Under the pieces are notes generated by a model. It did no database searches. It was given only the letters and a program-made list of their open reading frames with translations, and was not told where the DNA came from. The translations under genes and the position numbers were made by a program. Positions 22,001-32,548 of a stretch of DNA of 64,000 nucleotides are shown one piece after another (the stretch's first letter is position 1; every line of letters begins with the position of its first letter). The stretch is from Histoplasma ohiense. Taxonomy: Eukaryota > Ascomycota > Eurotiomycetes > Onygenales > Ajellomycetaceae. The stretch covers positions 124,001-188,000 of the forward strand of contig JAEVHH010000002.1 in NCBI GenBank assembly GCA_017607445.1, in the 5' to 3' direction.

Positions 22001-22765
22001 AGCTATCAGCAAGATAATTGGATAGAATGGATTCCTCTGACACAATGAGTATATAACAATGTCTTCCACACATCAATAAAAATGACATCATCTGAAGCAA
22101 TGATCAGCCGACCAACTGAACTTTGCATAGATGTGGAACCCTCAAGTACAGATGTGTCAAAATCAGTGATAGAACAAATGAAACAGATGAAGCAAGTAGA
22201 GAATAAAATCTGAGAATGTCTGAAAGCTGTCAAAGCAGCTGAGAAAAAGTATTACAATCAGTGTCATATATCAAAAAGCTTTAAGATAGAGGACTGAGTA
22301 ATGCTGCATGCAAAAAACATATCCACCTTGCAATTCTCACCCAAACTAGATCATTGATTTTTGAGTCTCTTTCAAATAATTGATATCTGCAGTACACAGA
22401 TGTACAAACTGAAACTCATACTGTAATATAAAGAAATTCATCTCATATTTCATGTTTTCCTTCTTGAACCATATCACACATGCGACAGGCAAATCCCACA
22501 AGCAGAATTGATAATTATAGATGTGCAAGAGAAATGGAAAGTTGAAGCTATATTAGACAAGTGTCAGTACTGTGGTCAAATACAGTATCTTGTCAAATGA
22601 AAAGATTGTACAGATGTAGACAATTCTTGGGAATCTGAGGAAAATTTGATGAACAGTCAGAAGTACTTGGAACAGTTTAATAAAATCTATCAGAAGTCAG
22701 TCAGTAAATGAAAATGAAGAAGATGACAATGACTGCTGAATATACTTATTCCACTCAGAGATTAA
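18984..22765 (+). pseudogene. pol: C1 pol: protease, reverse transcriptase, RNase H, integrase, chromodomain
   Basis: -1 frame after gag, ending at TAA 22763..22765. Protease LVDSDADVNF (DSG now DSD) is near 19112. Reverse transcriptase has LCVDYQGLNEI near 19795, WKTAFQTQYGHFEYLVLSF and the YLDD site at 20090..20101. RNase H has EMDGSGVAIAAVISQL near 20558 and SRKLTETERHYQTYD. The integrase zinc region has DDPQDGHF..RTCDVCQCIK near 21450..21580, and the core has MDFIEGLSDN near 21655, SD near 21850 and HPQTDGQTE near 21930. The chromodomain (KVEAILDKC..IQYLVK..WESEENL) spans about 22540..22660. The C-terminus is basic. The pol end overlaps the antisense gene end by 11 bp. TGA stops throughout. 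Confidence 0.9.
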
Positions 22766-23896
22766 AAAACAGATCTGCCTCAGCTTGATCAGTGTCATTT
22801 GAAAAATTGTCATCAAAACAAATCTGCTTATTATTCTGAATTTTCTCAACTGATGAAGTATGATGTTTCAATGATGACTTGAGAGCTATGATCAGTGATG
22901 TAACCACTGAAATCTCATCAATCACTGTTTCAGTTAGAGTCTCAGAAGAACTGTCTTGTTGAATCTTCTGAATCTTCACAGCAAAGAATCTAACTGCTGC
23001 AGTCACAGCACTCTGCAAAATGTTAATGTTTGAAGTGTTTACATCAGTGACAATTAGATTCTCAGCAGCATTGATAACTGTCTGAGTCAATTCAATGACA
23101 TCTGCTGACATCTAATAGAAAGTTAATATTATATACTGTAAAAACATTTGTTTTGAATAATAATTTATTGAAATGCAGGCATGCTTTGTCACTGAGCAGT
23201 GCTTGCATTTTTTGCATCAACTCTCAGCAGACTCACAATGATGGTGGGGGGATGTTGTCAAATGTTGAATACAATGACAGCAATATGCTGCTGCATTTCT
23301 TTCTAACACTTCAATGGAACTGTCCACTTCCTCATCTTTGTCTACATTATCAGTCAACTCAAATAATGTACCAAGATCTTGACTCAGTGAGAATGACACT
23401 GATGTAATAGCAGGATGCAAAAACATGCTTTCTGAAATGCTGCTATGATTGAATGCCACATTCTGCTGTGACAACAAATCATCAAAGTTTATATAGAATT
23501 CTAGAACTCCATCTGCATTCTTGTAGATCTGCACATCAAGTACAAACCTTGCAATGACAGTTTGATATGTGGCAAATCTCTCATCTGAAACTTTGTTGAA
23601 GAGCAGTATTTTGTGAAATTCATCAATCAAAGATTGACTGATTTTGTAAAAGTGCTCAGGCATCTATAATCTGTTAGCATCTATAACAACCTCAGTTTAA
23701 GAAAACTTACAGCAGCACAACTTCTATTTGATATATGACAGATATGACAGCATGTCTGTTCATTGTTCACAAAGCAAGAGTATACTGAGGGGTTCTGCAA
23801 TCTCTTCAGACAACCCAAGCAAATGCTCTCAATGACAGACAGCATATCACTCTTCATAGACTTCAAACCAGCAACAGAAACAGCTGATTCTGATAT
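22755..23896 (-). pseudogene. C1 antisense gene: spliced protein with two Cys6 motifs
   Basis: Three exons opposite to gag-pol: 23711..23896, 23169..23663, 22755..23111. Intron 1 (23664..23710, 47 nt) keeps GTAAGT, a GCTAAC branch and TAG. The intron 2 (23112..23168, 57 nt) donor has decayed from GTAAGT to ATAAAT. The start codon is now ATA (ATG in C2). The 345-residue protein carries a first Cys6 motif at about residues 22 to 59 (CLGC..CCHICHISNRSC) and a second at about 200 to 235 (CCHC..CKKC), both close to C-x2-C-x11-C-x6-8-C-x2-C-x6/9-C. Between them is an acidic region with FTQ-poor helices (QSLIDEFHKILL, RFVLDVQIY), and a helical C-terminal domain follows (VIELTQTVINAAENL). The frame is nearly free of stops. 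Function unknown. Confidence 0.68.
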
Positions 23897-24437
23897 TCTA
23901 TCATAACTTTAATCAGTACCAAGACCTTGTTCAAAGAAGGAGGAGAAGCAAAAGCAAAGAAAGAAAAACAGATGTTGAAGATTGAAATCAATATTGCAAT
24001 GTTGATCAAAGAGATTACAACAACACAAAATTCAACCCAAAATGGAAAATGCAACCATGCAACCAAAACTTCAAATTTTGCAATAAAAATTGCATAGAAG
24101 GATACAGCATACTTCATTTGATAAATTGATGTATTCTTTTTAAATAAAAAATCATTGATGATGATGGTGGTGATGATTTTCGATGGAGTGTGATTTTTGG
24201 TGTAGAAGTCAAAGAAAAGGGGTTCAGAAGTTGTGTCTAAATTGTGATTGAACTGCAATGACACTGAAGATGAAAAAATGTTCTTCTGAAACAGCAACAC
24301 TTCAGAATTAACCTCAACAATTAATTCAGCTCAATTCTGTGAACTCTATACAATATTAACCACACAGCACATGTTATGAACTTCATATGTTGCAGTAAGA
24401 AGCCCTGAAGACCAGGCCTTTGAAGAAGAGAGATAGT
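23897..24437 (-). other. C1 region between antisense gene start and 3' LTR
   Basis: Contains the presumed promoter and leader of the antisense gene. Just before the LTR, read on the plus strand, there is a polypurine tract GAAGAAGAGAGATAG. A hydrophobic open frame (23863..24300, minus) has a possible membrane-like stretch, but in C2 the matching frame is broken and only partly conserved. I treat it as leader sequence rather than a gene. Confidence 0.5.
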
Positions 24438-24708
24438 TGTAATAGATGCAATGAAGATATCTATATTAGAAAATAGCTATATGATGATAGAAGAACACAG
24501 AACACACCAGAATTAATGAAGAGGGATATAGTGCACAGCACTATAGATGGCTGTAGTGCGTGGTAGTCGTCTATATAATGCTCACTGATATCCATAGATA
24601 TTAGAAGATCAGTGATTAGCTTTGAATAATAGAGATTGCTACCTTCTTAACATTCTACATGTGTACTTCACACTACTCCCATAATTATACCTACAACCAT
24701 CTCTTACA
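24438..24708 (+). repeat. C1 3' LTR (271 bp)
   Basis: TGTAATAGATGCAATGAAG..CATCTCTTACA, followed by the TTGTG duplication. Compared with the 5' LTR, its inner (left) CpG and GG sites have changed. TGCG and GTCG around 24557..24570 remain. Confidence 0.94.
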
Positions 24709-24713
24709 TTGTG

Positions 24714-25099
24714 ATATTATCACAGTTATCATTCACACTAGTTGCATCTCTACCATAATTCAGATGCACTTCTAGTGTATTTCAGATGACTGAAATTATT
24801 TCATTCAATTCTTGTAGTAAAGTGTCATACTGCTGTTGAAGTTCTCACAATTCTTTCTCAGTCTGTAATTTTTTGATTCTTCTGATCACAGCTATTTTCT
24901 CAGTCTCAATTGTACTGAGATCTTCAGAAGAGATATCTTCTTCTGAACTATACTCAGAGTTCAATTTCATAGAAGAAGATGATGCTTGTTGCATACTTTC
25001 AGTGATAGAAGTGCATGTTTCACAGTTTTCTTCTATAATGTTTGCTGCTTCAGATTCAGCAGTAGCACAAGTACAGCAGATGCTGCAGATAGAGGCTAT
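24714..25099 (-). pseudogene. gag: B2 gag, 5' part
   Basis: Matches B1 3500..3890 on the opposite strand. The start codon slot at 25097..25099 reads ATA instead of ATG. The acidic stretch and the coiled-coil segment (FSVSIVL is its complement) are recognisable. It continues at 17561 beyond C1. Confidence 0.75.
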
Positions 25100-25146
25100 A
25101 ACTATTACTCAACAGATCATTTCTCAAAGATTGAGCAATTAAAAAC

Positions 25147-25409
25147 TGTGAGATGTAGTGACAGTGTGAAGAGTAATAGTAGAAGATAGTTTATAGTGTA
25201 GTAGAGATAATAGTAATATATTGTAGAGTGTAGTATAGTAGTGTAACATAGTGTAGCTAATTGCTAAGAAAGAAAAGAAAGAGAAAGAAGATGTGTGAAA
25301 TACATACATTGATATATATATACATATAGAAATAGCGGTAGCGAGAGTATAATGGAAAGAGGTAAGAATAAGCGAAGATAATAAGGAAATAATAAATGAG
25401 TGCATTACA
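25147..25409 (-). repeat. B2 5' LTR (263 bp)
   Basis: Begins TGTGAGATGTAGTGAC and ends GTGCATTACA, followed by ATACT. CpGs are kept only on the outer (right) side: AGCGG and GCGAG near 25336..25345 and AGCGAAG near 25372. Inner sites are lost. Confidence 0.93.
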
Positions 25410-26339
25410 ATACTGCAACAAGTCAGAGCACTTTGCAAATCAATGTTCAAATATGATTGCTTCAAGCAAACCTCTCACACACATGAACACTGTGTCATCT
25501 GTGGACAAGTAAGAACAGAGAAAAGACAAGCTCTCACTCTAAAATATGAATGAGAACTCAAGAAGCAAAAAGCTAGCTGAAGATTTGAGTAAAAGATACA
25601 AACAGACACAATTATAATTTCTGTCATTGTAAATAGTTTAATCAATGTATGAGCAATGATAGACAGTGATTTTCTTCATTACACTCTTATAGACACTCAG
25701 CTGATTGAGAAGTATAAGCTTCAGTGTATTCTCTTTCTCAAACTGTATAAACTCAGTGAATTTAACAGCCTCAGAGAATCCACCTTCTACAACATGATAA
25801 GATTTAATATCAATGTAGAAGAACATGAGAAAAAGAATATATATATATATGAAATACAAGACTTTGAGTACAATCTAATGCTCAGTCTATCATGACTCAC
25901 AGAATTTGGAACCTTGTTGAACACACACAATCACTGTCTTATTTTCCCAGAAGATGATCATGTTTATGAGAAGAATGTTGATAGAACCACTGATCTCACT
26001 CAGATATCAGTGAAAGCATACAAACTACTAACTCATCAAACATACAAGAAGAAGAACATTCAAGTGTTCACTGCTAGTATAATGAATATTAAAAAAGCAT
26101 TAGAAAAGTTAGAACTCAGAGATTCCAAGAAACTGCACAAAAAACTATCTGAATTATACAAAGACTTCACAGATATGTTCAATGAAAAAGAAGCTGAAAA
26201 GCTTCCCTCTCATTGAGAACTCAGTATAGATTATATAATTAAGCTTATTAAGAAAAATGATAAGAATCTGCAACTGTTCTGAGGTTCTCTCTACAGCATA
26301 TTACACAACAAACTCCTCATTCTACAAAAAATGCTCAAC
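25410..26339 (+). pseudogene. A1 gag end (zinc knuckle) and protease region
   Basis: Continuation of A1 after B2. The zinc knuckle reads CIYC (split by B2), then KSEHFANQC near 25418..25450. Gag ends shortly after, and the -1 frame carries the protease-like segment AMIDSDFLHYTLIDTQL near 25655 (DSG now DSD), followed by HEKKN.. and the linker to reverse transcriptase (ALEKLELRDSKKLHKKLSE). The slippery site that is GGGAAAA in A2 is here GAGAAAA, one GG-to-GA change. It is interrupted by A2 at TCAAC. Confidence 0.8.
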
Positions 26340-26936
26340 TGTATCGGGCGTACTTCGATTAACGATTTGGTACTATCCTAATTACAGATTATGAATTGAT
26401 TAAGGAAAGAAAGAGAAAAGAAATCAGAAGAAAAGGTTGTATGAAGGGGGTTCTTATAGAGGAAAGTTCAGAGTGGAAGAATATCAGAAGCTGCTCCACA
26501 GTGGAGTGCAGAGTGGAAGAACATTAAGAGATATGCATAAGAATCATTAGAAGTTACACAAGTGTGGAATGTGGGGTGGGGGAATCATTGAGAGCTATGT
26601 GGAAGAATCATTAGAGACTATATGAGTGCAGAACACAGAGTGGGAGAATGTAAGAAGCTACACAGAAGAATCATTAGAGACTACACAAATGCAGAACACA
26701 GAGTGAAGAAATGTAAGAAGCTACACAGAAGAATTGTTAGAGACTATACAAATACAGAGCACAGAGCAGAAGAACATTAAGAGCTACACAGAAGAATTGT
26801 TAGAAACTACACAAGCACAGAGCACAGAGCAGAAGAACATTGAGGGTTATGCAAGATCACAACAGTCAGAAACAAGCAGATGCAGAAGAAGAGTTGATTG
26901 TGTAAGTTAATTACTAACAGATGCTAACCCATCACA
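26340..26936 (-). repeat. A2 3' LTR (597 bp)
   Basis: Starts TGTATCGGGCGTACTTCG with four or five CpGs kept at the outer end; they are changed in the partner LTR (TGTATCAGATGTACTTCA). The middle consists of tandem units of about 63 bp with GAAGAATCATTAGAGACTAC, one more than A0/A3 and three more than A1. Confidence 0.94.
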
Positions 26937-29900
26937 TTATCCTCCTCTATCAGAGTGAGTGAGGACTCATAGATGTCAAGAGTGGTGGTGTCCTCCAAGA
27001 CAAACACAAGTTCCCAGATCAGACAATTGTATTCTACTCATTTGATGAGATATTCACAGCAGTGGCAGTTGATTCTATCATCAAGAATTGCTTCAATTTC
27101 CCACTTGAGTTCATTGTCTTCTTCTACAATGGCAGGTGGCTGTCAATTGAAGGTTCTCTGTGAGGGGAATGAATTCTCAGCCGCAGGTTGGAGCAGGTTT
27201 GTATGAAAGATGTTGTGAATGCCAGACAGAGTGTCAAGTCAATAATCATGTGTGTCTAGCACTTTCTTCACTGTATACTTGACATGATAGTAATCTAGTA
27301 TACATGAGGGGTGGTCTGTTCTTATGTTCTTGAGATCCAGTCAGACTTTGTCTTCTATATGATATTGAGTCATAGAACTTCTTCTGATGTTCATTTGATT
27401 CTTGTAATCTTGCTGAGCACTGATCATTGAAGCTTCTGCTCATTCACAGACTTTCTTCAGCTTGCTCACAATGTTCTCTGCTGTCTGTATGAGGCTGCAG
27501 ATGTGTGCAGTTTCTTGAGGAGTCTCAGAGAAGTTCAGAATCTCTAAGTTGTATTTATGTAGAAGAAAGAATGAGCTTACATCTATTGTAGCAGAATCTT
27601 GACTGTTAATCACAATCTCAGTGTATGGCAGCAGATTGCTCCAGTTGTCTTGCATATAATTGCAGAACTTACAGAGGATGTTCTTTACTGTTTGTATCAT
27701 TCTCTCAATAGCTTCATCAGTCTCTGAGTGATATGCTGTTGATAACTTTCATTCAATTCTTAATAATTGACATACACAGACTCAGAGTGCACTGACAAAT
27801 TGACTGTCTCTATCTGATACAATGAATGAAGACAGATCATATATATGATAGAATGGGCTTCTGATGAAGACATCTGCAACTACTTCAGCATCCATCTTGT
27901 CACAGGGCTGTAGTATTACACCCTTGCTGAGTCAGTCAACAATGACTAGAATGTTCATAGAACCTTCACTTTTGGGTAAGAAAACTGCAAAATTGATAGC
28001 TATATCACATCAAGTTCAGTCAGAGACAGATAGAGGCTTCAGCATCTCTTTTCAGCATTCACATCATGCTGTCACTGAGCTGCAGTGATCACAGTTGTGT
28101 ACAAATCAGTGTATGTCTTTCAACATATCTGGCCAGTAGAATTCTCAGGCAATGATGTTGTACATGATTTTGTGTCCTGAGTGTCTGATCATTGGTGAGT
28201 CATGAATTTCTTGCATGATTCATGTTCATAGAAGTTCTGAATTGAGAACTCATCATCTATCTTGAAAGTGTAAGCAGTTGTCATCATCAATTAAATATGC
28301 TGAGATATCTGTTCTTGGGTATACACCTGCAGGGAATCAAGGTGTTTTACTTCATACAGCTTCAGCAGCTTGCTGTCAGAATTCATCTGCTTCTGCTGCT
28401 AGTCTTCATTATTCTTCAAGCAAGGGTTCTTGAGCTCAGAACTGATTGATATGTACACAGAGTTCATCTGATTATGTAGAACTTTCTATGATCACAGAGT
28501 TGATTAACCAATGCTCTCAGTGTTTCCATCTGTCATCTAGATCATCAGATGGCATATCTTGTTCTTGATGGAACAGAGCATCCACAAGGATGTTCTCTAC
28601 TTCAGATCAATAACAAATTGTGAACAAAAAACAGCTAAGAAACAATGATCAATGCATATGCCTCTCAGTGAGCTTATAAGTGATTGTGAAGTATTCTAAG
28701 TTCTTATAATTGATAACAATCTCAAACTTCTCAACACTCATAAGTTCAGACTCTCATTCTTCAAGGCATTGTATGATCACTAGAAGCTTCTTGTCATAGA
28801 TCTCATAGTTGCATTCAGCAGATGACATCTTTTTTGAAATGAAGACACAGAGTTATAGAACATCTTTGTTATCATATTGCATTAGTGCTTTATCTACTAC
28901 ATAATCTGAGGCATCTGTTTCAAGAATCATATGCTTATCTGAATTGAATGATTGCAGCATCAGAGTGCTTGTGAACATACACTTCAGCTTTTTGAATGCT
29001 GTGTCTGCTTCATCAGTTCATTGAAATACAGTGTCTTTCTGGGTCAGGTCTGTCAGTGGTCATACAATATCAGAGAAGTCTTTGATGAACCTTCAGTAGA
29101 AGTTGGTGAATTCTAGAAAGCTTCTAGTCCCTTTTACTGAGACTGGTGCCTCTCAGTTGAGGATTGCTTCCACCTTCTTAGAATCCATGTGTACGCCTTT
29201 TTCAGCTTCAATGATGAATTCTAGATAGATTGTAGACTTGATCTTGAAGTTGCATTTGTCAATGTCCACTTGCAGTCCAGCTTTATGTAGGTGGTCAAGC
29301 ACTTGTCATACATGCTTGCAGTGCTCAGTGAGTGATCCATTGGTGAAGATCAGAATATCATCCATGTACACTGAGGTGATCTCATTGAGCAGGTCTTGTA
29401 GGGCCCAGTTAATGTATTTCTGAAACATGCTTGAAGTGTTCACTAATCCAAAGGGGGTCACTGTCCATTTGTATAATCTGTAACATGTACAAAAAGTGGT
29501 TAGCCATTCATCACCTTCATTAATCCTTATCTTATAGAAGGCTGCAGAGATGTTGAGCTTTGTAAATCATTTTGCTTTTTCTATTCATTCAAGTGTTTTG
29601 TTGATGAGTGGAAGAGGGTATTGGTCCTTCTGCATAATCTTATTGAGTCCTTGATAGTCAATACAGAATCATAAGCCTTCTTCTGATTTCTTTGCAAACA
29701 GTACAGATGCTGCAGCAGATGAGTTGCTAACACAAATGAAGTCTTTGTTCAGTAATCTGTTGAGTATTTTTCATAGAACAAGAAGCTCATTGTGTGACAT
29801 GCTGTAGAGAGAACCTCAGAGTGATTGCAGATTCTTACTGTCTTCTTTGATGAGCTTGATTGTATGATCTATACTGGGTTCTTGATGAGAGGGAAGCTTT

Positions 29901-30576
29901 TCAGCTTCTTTCTCATCAAACACATCTGTGAAGTCTTCATACAATTCAAGTAATTCCTTGTGCAGTTTCTTGAGATCTTTGAGTTCTAACTTTTCTAACA
30001 CTTTTTTGATATCCACTATGCTAGCAGTGAACACTTGGATGTTCTTCTTCTCATGCACTTGATGGGTTAGTAGTTTGTACACTTCCACTGATATCTGAGT
30101 GAGATCAGCAGTTCTATCAACATTCTTCTCATAAACACAGTCACCTTCTGAGAAAATAAGGCAGTGGTTGCATGCATCCAACAAGGTTCCAAATTCTGTG
30201 AGCCATGATAGGCTGAGCATTAGATCATACTCAAGGTTTTGTATTTTGTATGTGTATATATTCTTTTTCTCATGTTCTTCTATGTCAATGTTAAATCTTA
30301 CCATGTTGTAGGAGGCTGATCCTCTGGGGTCATCAAATCTACTAAGTTTATACAGCTTGGAAAAGAGGATATGCTGGAGCTTATGCTTCTTGACCAGCTG
30401 AGTGTCTATAAGAGTGTAATGAAGGAAACCACTGTCTATCATTGCTCATACATTGACTAGACTATTTACAATGACAGAGATCATGATTGTGTCTGCTTGT
30501 ATCTTCTGCTCAAATCTTCAGCTAGCTTTCTGCTTCTTGAGCTCTTGTTCATGTTTTAGAATGAGAGCTCATCTTT
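26924..30576 (-). pseudogene. pol: A2 pol: protease, reverse transcriptase, RNase H, integrase, chromodomain
   Basis: -1 frame after gag. The protease segment AMIDSGFLHYTLIDTQL is near 30442, with DSG intact and a 208-codon open stretch downstream. Reverse transcriptase has YQGLNKI near 29650, WFTKLNISAAF-like residues and YMDD at 29357..29368. RNase H has ETDASDYVVDKAL near 28920. Integrase has the core aspartate region FAVFLPKSEGSMN near 27960 and IVSDRDSQFVSAL near 27810. The chromodomain (WEIEAILDDRI..YLIK..W) spans about 27000..27130. The stop codon TAG (26924..26926) lies inside the LTR, so the LTR supplies the last codons. Scattered TGA codons still break the frame. Confidence 0.9.
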
Positions 30577-31569
30577 TCCCTGTTCTTGTCTATCCACAGG
30601 CGACACAGTGTTTACATGTGTGAGGGGTTTACTCAGGGTGATTGCATTCAGACATTGATTCACAAAGTGCTCTGACTTGTCACAGTGTATGCAGACTCCT
30701 CTGACAATTCAGTCAGCAGCATCCTTCTCTGAGATGTTGGGGACCCTTGGGTGACTTGTGTTTACATGTGGAACCCAGTCTATTGATTCTGATTCAGAGG
30801 CAGGGGGTGCTGCAGAGCAGTTCAGAGTGTATGTGTTTGTTCAGCAGAATCCTCTGCAATTTTGAAGTGTGCAGAACTGAGACAGATCATTGTTCAACAG
30901 ACAAAAATCAGTGCAGAATTCACTGTATATTGAGAACTTCAGATACTCTACACTTTGATTATACAACTGAAAGTTCAAATTCTTGAACAGCATATTGATC
31001 TTGACAGTATCATCTCAGTCTTGCTCATCTGCTTCTAGAAGCTTGCAATCAAATTCAGAAAAATAAGTTGTCAACACAACATTCATCTGATGAGTCTGAT
31101 TAAGCCAGTCTAGCACCTTAGCTTGAAGTGTAGAATTGAGAAAGAGAGAGTCAAGTTGTTGAAAGACTAGCTCTGGCATACACTGATGATTCTGGCAATG
31201 GCTCATCCAGAGTTGGAATTTTGCTAACATGTCATCATCCAATCTGCTATGAATATACCATGTTTGGTTGGATAGTGAGTCTATTGCTCATCTGTCAATG
31301 TCCAATTTGGCATTCACTTTTGACTTCCACACAAGGTAGAGTGCTAGATCTCTCTTGTATTTGTTGAGGATTGAAAGCTTCTCTCTTGGGGGCTTTTTGT
31401 GAGGTGTGGGTGTAGGAGGAACAGTGAATGTGGGAGTGCTCATTTCAGCAAATCATTGTTGCAATTCAGTCATCTGTAGTGCCTGTTGCTGAAGGATGCT
31501 TTGTAGGTCTAAGTTATTGTCCACTGTGTTTGAGTGTGGTGGGTGTTTGTAGAATTGCTTGTAGTTCAT
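30556..31569 (-). pseudogene. gag: A2 gag with zinc knuckle
   Basis: Starts at ATG 31567..31569. It has a Q/L-rich N-terminus, a capsid-like region (DDDMLAKFQLWMSHCQNHQCM, LNQTHQMNVVLTTYFSEF near 31242..31020) and the CCHC knuckle C-x2-C-x4-H-x4-C with CIHCDKSEHFVNQC near 30651..30693. It ends at TAA 30556..30558, just after the frameshift site. Only a few TGA codons. Family role as for other Gag proteins. Confidence 0.85.
30574..30580 (-). promoter_or_regulatory. -1 frameshift heptamer G GGA AAA at the A2 gag-pol junction
   Basis: Gag-frame codons CAG GGA AAA GAT give G GGA AAA. Three bases later a 7-bp stem can form (GAGCTCT at 30564..30570 with AGAGCTC at 30539..30545 on the coding strand, 18-nt loop). 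The protease frame is -1 relative to the knuckle. A1 and A3 carry GAGAAAA here. Confidence 0.65.
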
Positions 31570-31946
31570 TTCAATATCTAAGAACATATAATAATAAAAA
31601 AAAAGAAAAGAAATACTTGTAGACACTCAGTCCTCTCACAGACACTATTCACAGTGTTGCAGTGCTAAGCTTGATCAAGCTTCTTCATGAACACTATTCA
31701 CAGTGTTACAGTTCATAGACACTTGGGCCTTGTAGAACACAGTTGATTGTGTTTTGAACACTTAGACACAACAGTCTATATAACTAATGATAAGAACACT
31801 CAGACTCATGAGGGATCTCTTGTAACAACTAGACACTCAGATCTGTAAACAACACACTCAAGCATAAGAACTGGTAACAATGCACTTGGGTGTAAGAACT
31901 AATAACAAGACACTTGAGCCTTAAACACAGAAGAATCAATTCATAA
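31570..31946 (-). other. A2 leader with tandem repeats and self-complementary primer site
   Basis: Corresponds to 1356..1763 in A1. Short repeats with GAGTGTCT and a 28-bp-type unit are visible. The primer site TTATGAATTGATT (minus strand, 31934..31946) pairs with the A2 LTR interior. Confidence 0.6.
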
Positions 31947-32543
31947 TGTATCAGATGTACTTCAATTAACAATTTGATACTATTCTAATTACAGATTACA
32001 AATTGATTAAGGAAAGAAAGAGAAAAGAAATCAGAAGAAAAGGTTGTATAAAGAAGGTTCTTATAGGGGAAAGTTCAGAGCAGAAGAATATCAGAAGCTG
32101 CTCCACAGTGAAGTGTGGAGCAGAAGAACATTAAGAGATATGCATAAGAATTGTTAGAAGTTACACAAGCACAGAACATGAAGTGAGGGAATCATTGAAA
32201 GCTACACAGAAGAATCATTAGAGACTACATGAGTGCAGAACACAGAGCAGAAGAACATAAGAAGCTACACAGAAGAATTGTTAGAGACTACACAAGTGCA
32301 GAACACAGAGCAGAGAAACATAAGAAGCTACATGAAAGAATTGTTAGAGACTATATGAGTGTGAAGCATGGAGTGGAAGAACATTAAGAGCTACACAGAA
32401 GAATTATTAGAAACTACATGAGCATGGAGCACAGAGCAGAAGAACATTGAGGGTTACACAAGATCACAACAGCCAGAAATGAGTGGGTGCAGAAGGGGAG
32501 TTGATTGCGTAAGTTAATTACTAATGAGTGCTAACCCATCACA
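31947..32543 (-). repeat. A2 5' LTR (597 bp)
   Basis: Partner of 26340..26936 and the same length. The inner (left) end has lost its CpGs, while the outer (right) side keeps TTGCG near 32507. It is followed by TCAAC and the resumption of A1 pol. Confidence 0.94.
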
Positions 32544-32548
32544 TCAAC

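Larger units (their letters stand above)
17567..24708 (+). mobile_element. Element C1: full-length Ty3/gypsy chromovirus with antisense gene, inserted in B2 gag
   Basis: 271-bp LTRs at 17567..17837 and 24438..24708, flanked by TTGTG (17562..17566 and 24709..24713). 7142 bp with nothing nested in it. Order: LTR, self-type primer site, gag 17943..19001, -1 heptamer, pol to 22765, convergent antisense gene 22755..23896, polypurine tract, LTR. B1 and B3 give the uninterrupted gag sequence at the insertion point. Confidence 0.95.
2650..25409 (-). mobile_element. Element B2: full-length Ty3/gypsy chromovirus carrying B1 and C1
   Basis: 263-bp LTRs at 2650..2912 (3') and 25147..25409 (5') in minus orientation, flanked by ATACT (2645..2649 and 25410..25414). 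Own sequence: 2913..3186, 11342..17561/6 and 24709..25146. B1 is inserted in the 3' untranslated part and C1 in gag. Gene order on the minus strand is gag, pol with chromodomain; a spliced gene lies on the plus strand at 11431..12418. Removing B1 and C1 gives about 8.2 kb, close to B1 itself. Confidence 0.92.
26340..32543 (-). mobile_element. Element A2: full-length Ty3/gypsy chromovirus, best-preserved A copy
   Basis: 597-bp LTRs at 26340..26936 and 31947..32543, flanked by TCAAC (26335..26339 and 32544..32548). 6204 bp, nothing nested within. It lies in A1 pol, opposite orientation. Fewer TGA codons than A0, A1 or A3: an intact YMDD active site, protease DSG and frameshift heptamer. It is probably the youngest A insertion inside the nest. 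Confidence 0.95.

Noticed and set aside
23863..24300. Membrane protein encoded next to the C antisense gene
   Set aside because: The frame is open for 145 codons in C1 but is disrupted in C2, and its composition is that of AT-rich leader sequence.
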